NCBI RefSeq assembly: GCF_001632845.1
Contig: NZ_CP011994.1
Coordinates: forward strand, 248,001 to 312,000
Length of the DNA stretch: 64,000 nt
Source: Ectothiorhodospira sp. BSL-9
GTDB taxonomy: Bacteria > Pseudomonadota > Gammaproteobacteria > Ectothiorhodospirales > Ectothiorhodospiraceae
Direction: 5' to 3'
In this document: positions 34,527 to 42,906 of the stretch, in pieces
Layout: each line of letters starts with the position of its first letter
Numbering within the stretch: the first letter of the stretch is position 1
Program-made: the position numbers and the translations under genes
The notes under the pieces: generated by a model
What the model was told of the DNA's origin: nothing
Seen by the model: only the letters and a program-made list of their open reading frames with translations
The model's database searches: none

Positions 34527-35933
34527 TTACCCCCCGTAAGCCAGTTCGGGTTTGTAGAGATATTCGATGTTCCCCTGCTCCACCTCCTTGAGGTAGGCAT
34601 GGAAGTTCTTCTTGGCCTCGGACCAGGAGATACCCATCTTTTCCACCAGGTCCTCGCAGGGCGAGGCATGCCACTGCAGCTGCACGATCTTGAGCGGATC
34701 GGCGCCGCAGGCCAGGGCGGCAAACTGCACCTCGGCCATGATGGGGATCTGGAAGTCCTGCTCGTGGGCCTTGCCGATCCACTGGTTCTTGTCCATGGTG
34801 GTCACGCAGCCGGTATCGTTGGCCAGCATGACATCGGCATTGGCCTCTTCCCGGGCCACGCGGATCTTGCGGTTCATGGTGAATGAACGGGTGAACTCCC
34901 GCTCCGAGATGATGTGCCGGAAGCCAAAGCCACAGCAGTCGTACCAGGTGGAGTAGTCGATCACCTGGGCACCCAGGGCCTGGGCCATGGAGGTGATGAT
35001 GGCGGTGCGGTTACCCCCCAGGACCTCGGGATCGTAGACCGCATCCTCGTGGATCATCTTGTAGTAGTGGCAGGCCACGTGGGCAGTGGTGCGAATGTGG
35101 GACACGTCGATCTTCTGCAACTCCGAGGCGATGCGGTTGCGCATCACGTGTACCCACTCGGAGTAGTGGATGATCTCCTCGGGGATGACGAGCTTGCCAT
35201 CCACCAGACGACCCAGCTTGTCCAGGATCTTGGTGACCTTCTCGCGCAGCTCCGGTGACTCGACCAGGTACTTGCGGATCTCCTTGTAGTTGCCAAAGGA
35301 GGTGCCGCAGTGCACCAGCGGGTAGAAATGCCCCGGCTCGTGGCCGTGTGCCTGGCCCGACACATAAGCCTGGTGGAAATTGCGCAGGAACACCGCTGCC
35401 AGGGATTCCACGTTGCCAATGCCCGAACCATGGTAGTTCCAGGCCGTGCAGGAGGTCTGGTCGGTCTCGTCCAGGTAGTCCTTGCCCGGCACGAAGCCGA
35501 ACTCGTTCATGAACCACAATAGCGAGGTGGGGTAGCCGGGAATGTTGCCGCACTGACCACAGGACTTGTGGTGCCACAACTGCTTGGTGGGGATCTTCTT
35601 GTCCCAGCCGAAGAGGGTCTTGACCGTCTTGGGCTCGTGCTGGTCTTCAATACGGTGGATCAGGATCTTGCCTTCCTTCTCCAGCTCGTACATGTGCTCA
35701 CGCACATCATCCATGCGATCGCCCAGGTCGATGGTGCGCCGATCCACGTGCTTGCGCACCCAGTCGGTGGCAGTGACGGCCTCCTCGCGGGAGAGCTGGG
35801 TCTGCTGGAAGAAGGAACCGTGACCGGCCACGCCCTGGCCGTCGGTATTGTGGAAACCGGGTTTCATGGCACCGGCTCCGGTGCCTTCGGCGGTGGCGTT
35901 GTGCCCACCGGGGGTCTGGTCTTTAGCTGTCAT
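34527..35933 (-). CDS. hdrB1: sHdr subunit HdrB1
   Basis: 468 aa, longer than HdrB2 because of an N-terminal extension of about 130 residues. Cys motifs in order: SCGQCGN, CTAWNYH, VACHYYKM, YDCCGFGFRH, and TGCVTTMD, matching CCG-domain ligands with some replacements. AGGAG lies 11 bases before the ATG. It probably forms the second HdrB-like site with HdrC1, which precedes it by 53 bp. Confidence 0.92.
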   Translation of the reverse strand: MTAKDQTPGGHNATAEGTGAGAMKPGFHNTDGQGVAGHGSFFQQTQLSREEAVTATDWVRKHVDRRTIDLGDRMDDVREHMYELEKEGKILIHRIEDQHEPKTVKTLFGWDKKIPTKQLWHHKSCGQCGNIPGYPTSLLWFMNEFGFVPGKDYLDETDQTSCTAWNYHGSGIGNVESLAAVFLRNFHQAYVSGQAHGHEPGHFYPLVHCGTSFGNYKEIRKYLVESPELREKVTKILDKLGRLVDGKLVIPEEIIHYSEWVHVMRNRIASELQKIDVSHIRTTAHVACHYYKMIHEDAVYDPEVLGGNRTAIITSMAQALGAQVIDYSTWYDCCGFGFRHIISEREFTRSFTMNRKIRVAREEANADVMLANDTGCVTTMDKNQWIGKAHEQDFQIPIMAEVQFAALACGADPLKIVQLQWHASPCEDLVEKMGISWSEAKKNFHAYLKEVEQGNIEYLYKPELAYGG

Positions 35934-35986
35934 GGGTGTGCCACTCCTCTACGCTCGGCATGTGGTGGTGCAAGGCGAAGGTGGAC

Positions 35987-36670
35987 TCAATCTTCTTCCT
36001 GTTCTTCGAGCCACTCGTCGTATTCCTCCCTTTTCTCGTCGATGAAATCCTCGATCACGTCGAACAGGTTTTCATCCATCAGCTCAAGCGACTTGAGCAC
36101 CCCGGTCATCTCCCAGATGGTGTACATCTCTACGGATGTTTTCAGGGAGACTTCCCAGGCGGTATCGGTGGTCTGCAGGGTCTGCATGGGGATGGCCTTG
36201 CGCAGGATGCGAAGATCCCCGTCCACCTTTTGAATGTTCGGGCCCCAGTCGGGGAAATGGTCGGGCTGGATCATGTCCGGGGAGAGCTGGTTGCCGGTGG
36301 TGATCAGCTTGAGCATCACCCGCCCGAAGGGTCGCAGCACGTCCTTGGCGGATTGCATTTCGTGCTTGATGGCCACTTCCCGCATGATGGCCACCAGGCC
36401 GCCGGGGGAGTTCTTGAAGGGGCAGCGGGCCGCGCAGGTCATGCACTGGGCGCAGGCCCAGATCTTCTCCTGCATGGCGTCGTAGATCTGCTCCACGTTT
36501 TCGGTCCAGAGCAGCTGCACGATCTCGCGGGGGCTGTAATCGTAGAACTGGGCCGAGGGGCAGGTGGCGGTACAGATACCGCAGTTGAGACAGCCGTTGA
36601 GTTCGTGGTCGTAACGGAAGTCCCCACGAATATCGTCGTAGATCTGCTGCATTTCCGCATAGGTTGCCAT
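35987..36670 (-). CDS. hdrC1: sHdr subunit HdrC1
   Basis: 227 aa with two [4Fe-4S] sites: Cys27, 30, 33, 37 and Cys73, 76, 79, 83, both CxxCxxCxxxCP. The C-terminus is very acidic (last ~20 residues mostly Glu/Asp). First gene of the hdr operon, with its own TTGACA element upstream. Confidence 0.93.
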   Translation of the reverse strand: MATYAEMQQIYDDIRGDFRYDHELNGCLNCGICTATCPSAQFYDYSPREIVQLLWTENVEQIYDAMQEKIWACAQCMTCAARCPFKNSPGGLVAIMREVAIKHEMQSAKDVLRPFGRVMLKLITTGNQLSPDMIQPDHFPDWGPNIQKVDGDLRILRKAIPMQTLQTTDTAWEVSLKTSVEMYTIWEMTGVLKSLELMDENLFDVIEDFIDEKREEYDEWLEEQEED

Positions 36671-36697
36671 GGGATACCTCGTTGCATATCGCGGGGC

Positions 36698-36729
36698 GTT
36701 ATAGATCTATGCCCTAGTAAAACTGTCAA
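36698..36729 (-). promoter_or_regulatory. Candidate promoter of the hdr operon
   Basis: Minus strand has a perfect TTGACA (36729-36724) and TATAAC (36703-36698) 30-60 bases before hdrC1. The spacing is 20 bp, longer than the ideal 17, so help from an activator would be needed, or the true -10 lies elsewhere. Confidence 0.4.
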
Positions 36730-36779
36730 CTTTTCAGCCGTTGAGGAAGTCTAGACCATTTCCCGGACTTCGCTAGTCG

Positions 36780-37247
36780 TCACACGTACAGGCAGATATC
36801 CGAGTCACCCGCGAACTCGAAGAAGGTGGCGGCGCCACCGTAGTCGATGCCCTCAATGAAGTCGTCCCGGGCCATGTCGAACAGGTCCACGGTCATCTGG
36901 CAGGCGATCATCTTCACTTCCGCCTCCAGGCACATCTCCCGCAGCTCTTCCACGCTGGCCACGCCCTTGGACTTCATCTTCTTCTTCATCATGGAGGTCA
37001 TCATGCCCTGCATGCCGGGCAGGGCCTGCACCAGCACGGGCATCGGCATGGGCATGGGCATGCCCGGGTTACCCAGGGAGGTGACCTGCAGATCCGGCTT
37101 TTTCTTCAGCAACTGCAGGCCGTAAAAGGTGAAGAACACCTGCACCTGGTAGCCCAGGGCAGCGGCCGTCGAGGCCAGGATGAAGGGCGGGTAGGCCCAA
37201 TCCAGGGTTCCCTTGGTGGCGATGATGGCGAGTTTCTTTTCCGACAC
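36780..37247 (-). CDS. DsrE3-like sulfurtransferase
   Basis: 155 aa from GTG 37247, chosen because AAGGAGG lies eight to nine bases upstream; the longer frame reads through a hairpin. DsrE-like fold with a Met-rich insert (residues 63-92, including Pro-Met repeats). Cys106 and Cys116 lie in MCLEAEVKMIACQMT, the paired Cys region of DsrE3A proteins that bind sulfane sulfur. Together with TusA next door it forms the usual sulfur relay into sHdr. Confidence 0.88.
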   Translation of the reverse strand: MSEKKLAIIATKGTLDWAYPPFILASTAAALGYQVQVFFTFYGLQLLKKKPDLQVTSLGNPGMPMPMPMPVLVQALPGMQGMMTSMMKKKMKSKGVASVEELREMCLEAEVKMIACQMTVDLFDMARDDFIEGIDYGGAATFFEFAGDSDICLYV

Positions 37248-37321
37248 GTCCTGCAACCTCCTTGAATCTGCCTGCTTGAAATGCCAGGTCATTGGCCCTT
37301 GAACGGGGGCTCTTGATCGAG

Positions 37322-37346
37322 ATGGCCGTCGCTGGGCGACGGCCAT
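37322..37346. terminator. Hairpin between tusA and dsrE-like gene
   Basis: ATGGCCGTCG and CGACGGCCAT pair around a short loop just after tusA on the minus strand. There is no T-run, so it may modulate or protect the transcript rather than terminate it. Confidence 0.45.
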
Positions 37347-37356
37347 GCAGCCCTCA

Positions 37357-37587
37357 TCAGGACTTGCGCATCAGGAAGTAGAACTTTCCGCCCTCTTCCT
37401 TGTGCTCCATCAACTCGTTGCCGGTCTGCTTGGCAAAGGCCTCGAAGTCCTTCACCGCGCCCGGGTCGGTGGCGATGATGTGCAGCACCTGTCCGCTGGA
37501 CAGGGAGGCCAGGGCCTTCTTGGCGCGCAGAATGGGCAATGGGCAGTTCAGTCCGGAGGCATCCAGTTCCTGGTCGAATTCAGCCAT
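37357..37587 (-). CDS. tusA: Sulfur carrier protein TusA
   Basis: 76 aa, the normal TusA length. The active Cys15 lies in GLNCPLPILRAKKAL, the CPxP signature. GAGGAG is about nine bases upstream of the ATG. TusA passes persulfide sulfur from rhodanese/DsrE-type donors to the oxidation machinery. It heads the leftward sulfur-transfer and sHdr genes. Confidence 0.95.
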   Translation of the reverse strand: MAEFDQELDASGLNCPLPILRAKKALASLSSGQVLHIIATDPGAVKDFEAFAKQTGNELMEHKEEGGKFYFLMRKS

Positions 37588-37961
37588 GGTTCAATCACTC
37601 CTCTTGCGCGGGACGGGCGGGCTTGAGCGCAACCGCGGCAATGTCCCTGATGTCATGTGGAAAAACCTTCGCCGCCAGATCATCGCATGAATGGTCCAGG
37701 CTTCGGGGCTTTCGCGTCTTAAGGATTTTTTATCCCCAAGAGGATCATACTTATGCCCGGATGGCCTGCGTTGACTTGCGACAACTCAATTGCGCCACAC
37801 GTTACCGTATTAGCATATACTAAGACAACATATAATTAGATGTTTTGGAAATCCACCCGGGGACGCCGCCCCCTGAACCAAGGAACCGCGCCGATGTCAG
37901 AGGCGTGGTAGTGTTCAGCGGACCAGGATCATCCCCGCCTTCAAGCCGAGGAGCCCAGACC
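37588..37961. promoter_or_regulatory. Divergent control region between tusA and the gene at 37962
   Basis: 374 bp without a gene. AT-rich in the middle. It holds the palindrome TTAG-CATATA-CTAA (37810-37823) and a TATAAT box on the plus strand (37831-37836) with no good -35. The palindrome sits where a -35 would be, as expected of a repressor or activator site. No leftward promoter was clear. Confidence 0.4.
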
Positions 37962-38276
37962 ATGGACAAGAAAGCCTTTGCCGTTGACACCCAATACGCC
38001 GTCACCTTGCGTGACGCCACTGGCCGGCTCCGGCCCGCCAACCTGTATGTCCACCAGCTCTTCGACCAGGACATGATCGCCCGCCGCACCGACGGCGGCG
38101 CCCAGTCCGGCTTGCTGTTCAAGATCCCTTACAAGGACGTGGCGCGGGTGGTGCGCACGGTGCCGGTATCCGACAAGAAACGCTTCATGCTGCCCGAAGC
38201 CATGTTAAAGCCGAAATTATGGGAAAACCGAAGTTCCATGGCCGCCTATTCTTCATCCCCGGGATTGGGCAAGTAG
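37962..38276 (+). CDS. Small protein of unknown function
   Basis: 104 aa from ATG 37962, preceded by GAGGAG. Basic, no signal peptide or membrane segment, and no Cys. Its last ~19 codons overlap the start of the protease gene at 38219 in another frame. I recognise no family. It is divergent from tusA and shares its control region. Confidence 0.5.
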   Translation: MDKKAFAVDTQYAVTLRDATGRLRPANLYVHQLFDQDMIARRTDGGAQSGLLFKIPYKDVARVVRTVPVSDKKRFMLPEAMLKPKLWENRSSMAAYSSSPGLGK

Positions 38277-39766
38277 ACGACACCGCTCGCGGACAAGGCC
38301 CGTCGCACCGAGGGCGGGGAGCACACGCCCCCCGCCTGTGGGCGCGACTGGTCACTGCCCTGCTCTGCCTGGCCCTGCTGTGGCCCGTGCATGCTCCGGC
38401 CCAGGTATCCCTGCCGGAGATCGGCGACCCCTCTTCGGCCATGCTATCCCCCTCCCAGGAGCAGCAACTGGGCCGCTCGCTGCTGCGGGAAGTACGCCGC
38501 AACCTGCCCTTGAGCAAGGATCCGCAACTGCTGGGATACGTGGAGGCCGTGGGTCAGCGTCTGGTCTCCAGCGCCCCGGATGGGCATCCCAACTTCACCT
38601 TTCTGGTGGTGGAAGACGATGGCATCAACGCCTTTGCCATGCCCGGGGGTATCGTCGGGGTCAACACCGGCCTGATCGAGGCCACCCGCAACGAGGCCGA
38701 ACTGGCGGCGGTGCTGGCCCACGAAATCGCCCACGTCACCCAGCGCCACATCGCCCGCGCCTACGCCGGCAGCACCCGCATCGACCTGGCCGCGGGCCTG
38801 GCCATCCTGGCGGGCATCATCGCCAGTGCCTATGCCCCGGAAGTAGGCCAGGCGGCCATCGTCGGCGGCATGGCCGGCAGTGCTCAGGCGCAAATCAACT
38901 TCACACGCGCCAACGAGCAGGAAGCCGACCGCATCGGCATCTCCATCCTGGCGGCCACCGGTTTCGACCCCCAGGCCATGCCCAGTTTCTTCGAACGCCT
39001 GCAGCAACTCAGTGGTGGGCTGGCTGAGGCCGTGCCCGAGTATCTGCGCACCCACCCGGTCACCAGCAACCGCATCAGTGACAGTCGCTCGCGTGCCGAC
39101 CAGTACGACGGGGAGTACCGCAGCGACTCCCAGGAGTTCCGGCTGATCCGGGCCCGCATCCAGGCGATCCAGGACCCCTCGCGGGCCATCAGTCTTCACG
39201 AGCGGCGAAATGACGGCGAAGCCCCCAAGCCGGAAGAACTCTATGGCTATGCCCTGGCCCGGAACGAGCGCGGGCAACGGGATCAGGCACTGGCGGCCCT
39301 GGACCGCATCGACACCTCCGACAATGAAAGCCTGGCGCTGTACGTGGACCTTGCCCGGGCTGAAGTCCACATGGAAGGGCGGAATCCGGATCACCCGCAG
39401 GCCCTTGAGATCCTGGAGCGACTGCACGACATCTATCCCGGTTACCTGCCCGTGGCCCAGACCTACGCCAGGGCCCTGAAGGACTCCGGCCGCCATGATC
39501 AGGCCATCCAGGTGCTCGACCGACTGCTGCAAGCGGATCACCCGCCCCCGGAACTGCTGCGCCTGCGGGCCGATGCCGCCGCACGCGCCAATCGCCAGGT
39601 GATCAGCCACGAGAGCATGGCAGAATATTATTTCCATCACGGACAGTACCGTGAGGCGGTCAGACAACTGGACCGGGCCCTGGCATCACCGGACCTCACC
39701 CCGCACCTGGAGGCCCGGGTGCGCAGCAAAAGGGACATTGCCATGCGTTTTACGGACGACCGATAG
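38219..39766 (+). CDS. bepA: M48-family metalloprotease with TPR repeats (BepA-like)
   Basis: 515 aa. A hydrophobic signal-like stretch (LVTALLCLALLW) begins near residue 44, so the true start may be later than ATG 38219, although no better start codon with a ribosome-binding site is obvious. HEIAH in the AAVLAHEIAHVTQRH helix is the zinc site, and the third ligand lies in EQEADRIGI. The C-terminal half (about residues 340-515) has TPR-like helical repeats. BepA acts in periplasmic outer-membrane protein quality control. Confidence 0.88.
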   Translation: MGKPKFHGRLFFIPGIGQVDDTARGQGPSHRGRGAHAPRLWARLVTALLCLALLWPVHAPAQVSLPEIGDPSSAMLSPSQEQQLGRSLLREVRRNLPLSKDPQLLGYVEAVGQRLVSSAPDGHPNFTFLVVEDDGINAFAMPGGIVGVNTGLIEATRNEAELAAVLAHEIAHVTQRHIARAYAGSTRIDLAAGLAILAGIIASAYAPEVGQAAIVGGMAGSAQAQINFTRANEQEADRIGISILAATGFDPQAMPSFFERLQQLSGGLAEAVPEYLRTHPVTSNRISDSRSRADQYDGEYRSDSQEFRLIRARIQAIQDPSRAISLHERRNDGEAPKPEELYGYALARNERGQRDQALAALDRIDTSDNESLALYVDLARAEVHMEGRNPDHPQALEILERLHDIYPGYLPVAQTYARALKDSGRHDQAIQVLDRLLQADHPPPELLRLRADAAARANRQVISHESMAEYYFHHGQYREAVRQLDRALASPDLTPHLEARVRSKRDIAMRFTDDR

Positions 39767-39804
39767 ATCGCTTCAGTATGTTCTGATATTCGACTTTTCG
39801 TATA

Positions 39805-39838
39805 TAACTAAAAAACACTTGTAAAAAAGATTTAGTTA
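39805..39838. promoter_or_regulatory. Inverted repeat upstream of soxY
   Basis: TAACTAAA and TTTAGTTA separated by 18 bp in a very AT-rich stretch, about 170 bp before soxY. It could be an operator. No defined promoter was assigned. Confidence 0.4.
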
Positions 39839-40006
39839 GGTACGCTGTGGATTGTGATCCGTCAAAGCAGCCTGAATCGCAGATTGGCATGCCACTTAAA
39901 AGGCCTGTCAAACCATGAGATCGAGTGATCGATCCAACCCCGAATCCTCAGGGATGGGTTAACGGGCCAGGCGAGGCCCCGCATTGAAATAACTGGAGGA
40001 GACCAC

Positions 40007-40471
40007 ATGAACAGCAAGCGTCGAGTGTTTCTCAAGGGCACCCTGGCGGCAGGCACCGTGGGGGTGGCCGTAGGCGCCGGCCTGCTCACACCCAGCACCG
40101 TACTGGCCAGTGCCCGGGAGGGTTTCGAGGCCGGGTCAATCAGTGATGCACTGCAATCCGTGATGGGATCGGACAGCCACGACTCGGGCGACATCACCAT
40201 CAGCGCTCCGGAACTGGCAGAAAACGGTGCCGTGGTACCCATCACCGTGGAATCCAGCCTCACCGGCGTAACGGACATCGCCATCCTGGCGGCCGCCAAC
40301 AACACCCCGCTGACCTCCAGCTACAAGCTGGGTGAGGGCACCAAGGCCTACGTGGCTACCCGCATCAAGATGGGCGAGAGCTCCGACATTGTTGCCGTGC
40401 TCAAGTCCAACGGGCAGCTCTACAGCAGCTCGCGGGAAGTCAAGGTCACCATCGGCGGATGCGGCGGCTGA
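40007..40471 (+). CDS. soxY: Sulfur carrier subunit SoxY
   Basis: 154 aa. A Tat signal with RRVFLKG at residues 5-11 and a hydrophobic core is followed by the mature domain. The C-terminus is GGCGG, with the swinging-arm Cys152 that carries sulfur intermediates covalently in the periplasm. GGAGG precedes the start. soxZ follows 45 bp downstream. Confidence 0.97.
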   Translation: MNSKRRVFLKGTLAAGTVGVAVGAGLLTPSTVLASAREGFEAGSISDALQSVMGSDSHDSGDITISAPELAENGAVVPITVESSLTGVTDIAILAAANNTPLTSSYKLGEGTKAYVATRIKMGESSDIVAVLKSNGQLYSSSREVKVTIGGCGG

Positions 40472-40516
40472 TCCACCAGCCCGCGCACCCCCAGGCCCAA
40501 ACCAGGAGAACCTGCC

Positions 40517-40825
40517 ATGTCCAGCATTCGCGTACGCGCTCAGCTCAGTGACGGTGTAACCAATGTCCGCGCCTTGATCAGTCATCCCATGGAGACAGGT
40601 CAGAGAACCGACAGCGGCGGTAACACCATTCCGGCCCACTACATCACCGAGGTCAAAGCCAAGGTGGGGGATCGCGAGATCCTCACCGCCAACTGGGGCC
40701 CGGCCATCTCTCGCAACCCCTATCTGTCCTTCCAGTTCGAGGGTGCCTCTTCCGGCGATACCCTGGATATCTCCTGGGTGGACAACAACGGGGAATCGGA
40801 CAGCACTCAGGTGCAGATCAGCTAA
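40517..40825 (+). CDS. soxZ: Sulfur carrier subunit SoxZ
   Basis: 102 aa, no signal peptide of its own (exported with SoxY). Has the Ig-like family motifs HPMETGQR and HYITEV near residues 23-45. Forms the SoxYZ heterodimer. AGGAG lies upstream of the ATG. Confidence 0.96.
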   Translation: MSSIRVRAQLSDGVTNVRALISHPMETGQRTDSGGNTIPAHYITEVKAKVGDREILTANWGPAISRNPYLSFQFEGASSGDTLDISWVDNNGESDSTQVQIS

Positions 40826-40937
40826 CAATCATACAATCATAAGGCCGGGAGCCTTGCAGGCTTCACCGGCTGTACGAGTAACAGGTTTGTAGTACGTCGC
40901 GCCATTCGTTCCCCCGGGAACGGCCACCAAGAGGAGC

Positions 40938-40966
40938 GACCCGACCACCCAGCGCGGTGGCGGGTC
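40938..40966. other. Strong hairpin between soxZ and soxB
   Basis: GACCCG-A-CCACC pairs with GGTGG-CGGGTC. It lies about 110 bp after soxZ, before the T-rich terminator. It could be part of a 3' structure protecting soxYZ mRNA. Confidence 0.45.
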
Positions 40967-41004
40967 ACGGCAGGAAAAAACATAATCATACCTGCCATTT
41001 GAGC

Positions 41005-41031
41005 AAGCCCGGTTTTCGCCGGGCTTTTCTT
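41005..41031 (+). terminator. Rho-independent terminator after soxYZ
   Basis: AAGCCCGG and CCGGGCTT with a TTTTCG loop, followed by TTCTTT. It separates soxYZ from soxB, which would then need its own promoter or read-through. Confidence 0.8.
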
Positions 41032-41081
41032 TGCATGGGAAAGACGCCGGACAACGGCGCATCATGTCTGGAGGAAGCTAG

Positions 41082-42854
41082 ATGAATCTATCCCGCCGAG
41101 AATTCCTGCAGGTCCTGGCCGCCGCCGGTGTGGCCGGTTTCTCACTGCCCGCCAGTGCCCGACTCGGGGCCGCCGGCAAGAATCCCAGCGACCCTTACGA
41201 GTTACCGGCCAAGGGCAACGTGTCGATCCTGCACTTCACCGACTGCCATGGGCAGTTGCTGCCCGTGTATTTCCGCGAGCCCCATGTGAACCTGGGCGTG
41301 GCCGACATGAAAGGCCGCCCACCGCACCTGGTGGGCAAGCACCTGCTGGAGCACTATGGCATCGACCACCCCGGCCTGCTCTCCCACGCCTATACCTACC
41401 TGGACTACGTGAAACTGGCGGAACACTACGGTCGCGTGGGGGGCTTTGCCCATCTGGCCACGCTGGTGAAAAAAATCCGCGATCAGCGCCCCGGCGCGCT
41501 GCTCCTGGACGGCGGCGACACCTGGGGCGGCGGCTCGGGTACGGGCCTTTGGACCAACGCTCAGGATATGGTGGATGCTCAGCTCAAACTGGGCGTGGAC
41601 ATCATGACCGGCCACTGGGAATACACCTTCGGGGCCGACCGGGTGCGGCAGATCGTGGAAAACGACTTTGCCGGTCATATCGAATTCCTGGCCCAGAACG
41701 TGGTGGACGTGGACTGGGGCGACCGCATCTTCAAGCCCTACACCATCCGTGAGATGAACGGCGTGAACGTGGCCGTGATCGGCCAGTCCTTCCCCTACAC
41801 CCCCATCGCGAATCCACGGCACATGGTGGCCGAGTGGTCCTTTGGCATTCGCCAGCGGGAGATGCAGGAGACGGTGAATGAGGCCCGCGCCGAGGGGGCA
41901 GAGGTGGTGATCCTGCTGTCCCACAACGGCATGGATGTGGACATCAAGCTGGCCCAGGTGGTGGACGGCATCGACGCCATCATGGGCGGGCACACCCACG
42001 ACGCGGTCCCCGCCCCGCTGGAGGTGAAAGGGCCGGAGGGCGGCACCTGCCTGGTCACCAATGGGGGTTCCAACGGCAAGTTCCTGGGCGTGCTGGACCT
42101 GGACTTCCGCGATGGCCGCATCCGCGATTACCAGTACCGTCTGCTGCCGGTATTCGCCAACCTGATCGAACCGGACCCGGACATGGCCCATTACATCGAA
42201 CAGGTGCGCGACCAGGAGGTCACCTTTGATGGCCAGACCTTCAACATGAAGGACAAGCTCTCGGAAGAGCTGGCGGTGAGCGAGGATCTGCTCTACCGGC
42301 GCGGCAATTTCAACGGCACCTTCGATCAACTCATCTGCGATGCCCTGATGGAGCAGGTGGATGCCCAGATTGCCTTCTCGCCGGGCTTTCGCTGGGGCAC
42401 CACGGTCCTGCCCGGCATGCCCATCACCTTCGAACACATCATGGACCAGACCGGCCTCACCTACCCGGCGGTGACACGCAACGAAATGAGCGGTGCCATG
42501 ATCAAGGAGATCCTTGAAGATGTGGCCGACAATCTCTACAACGCGGACCCCTTCTATCAGCAGGGGGGCGACATGGTGCGGGTGGGTGGCCTGAAATACA
42601 GCATCGACCCCACCCGCTCCATTGGCGAGCGCATTGCCGACATGGAACTGAACGGCAAGCCCATCGCCCCCAACGAGAATTACGTGGTGGCCGGCTGGGC
42701 CAGCGTGCAGGAGCAGCCGGCGGGCGACACCGGTCGCAAGATCTGGGACGTGGTGGCCGACTACCTGCGCGACCACGAGACGGTGTCCATCAGCGAACTG
42801 AACGAACCGAGGCTGCGGGGCGTTGAGGGTAATCCGGGGGTTTCCTCGGTTTAA
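41082..42854 (+). CDS. soxB: Thiosulfohydrolase SoxB
   Basis: 590 aa. Tat signal with SRREFLQ near the start. Metallophosphatase-like motifs: HFTDCHGQ, DGGDTWGG, GHWEYTFG and GGHTHDA, which bind the dinuclear Mn site. SoxB hydrolyses the sulfate group off SoxY-bound intermediates. SoxA/X and SoxC/D are not in this window. Confidence 0.97.
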   Translation: MNLSRREFLQVLAAAGVAGFSLPASARLGAAGKNPSDPYELPAKGNVSILHFTDCHGQLLPVYFREPHVNLGVADMKGRPPHLVGKHLLEHYGIDHPGLLSHAYTYLDYVKLAEHYGRVGGFAHLATLVKKIRDQRPGALLLDGGDTWGGGSGTGLWTNAQDMVDAQLKLGVDIMTGHWEYTFGADRVRQIVENDFAGHIEFLAQNVVDVDWGDRIFKPYTIREMNGVNVAVIGQSFPYTPIANPRHMVAEWSFGIRQREMQETVNEARAEGAEVVILLSHNGMDVDIKLAQVVDGIDAIMGGHTHDAVPAPLEVKGPEGGTCLVTNGGSNGKFLGVLDLDFRDGRIRDYQYRLLPVFANLIEPDPDMAHYIEQVRDQEVTFDGQTFNMKDKLSEELAVSEDLLYRRGNFNGTFDQLICDALMEQVDAQIAFSPGFRWGTTVLPGMPITFEHIMDQTGLTYPAVTRNEMSGAMIKEILEDVADNLYNADPFYQQGGDMVRVGGLKYSIDPTRSIGERIADMELNGKPIAPNENYVVAGWASVQEQPAGDTGRKIWDVVADYLRDHETVSISELNEPRLRGVEGNPGVSSV

Positions 42855-42881
42855 TTTCTCGGTTTAAAGGGAAGGGCTGGG

Positions 42882-42906
42882 GAGAGGGGCGAAAACCCCT
42901 CTTCCT
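42882..42906. terminator. Possible hairpin between convergent soxB and cyclase genes
   Basis: GAGAGGGG and CCCCTCTTC with a GAAAA-containing loop. No U-tract, so termination is only possible. Confidence 0.35.

Noticed and set aside
37248-37346. 33-residue N-terminal extension of the DsrE3-like protein
   Set aside because: It reads through a hairpin, and GTG 37247 has a strong AAGGAGG site.
40826-41081. A riboswitch or small RNA between soxZ and soxB
   Set aside because: A hairpin and a terminator are visible, but no known riboswitch core; not enough to call an RNA gene.
41202-42776. Long minus-strand reading frame opposite soxB
   Set aside because: Composition is a His/Val-rich mirror of the high-GC soxB gene; no motif or start signal.
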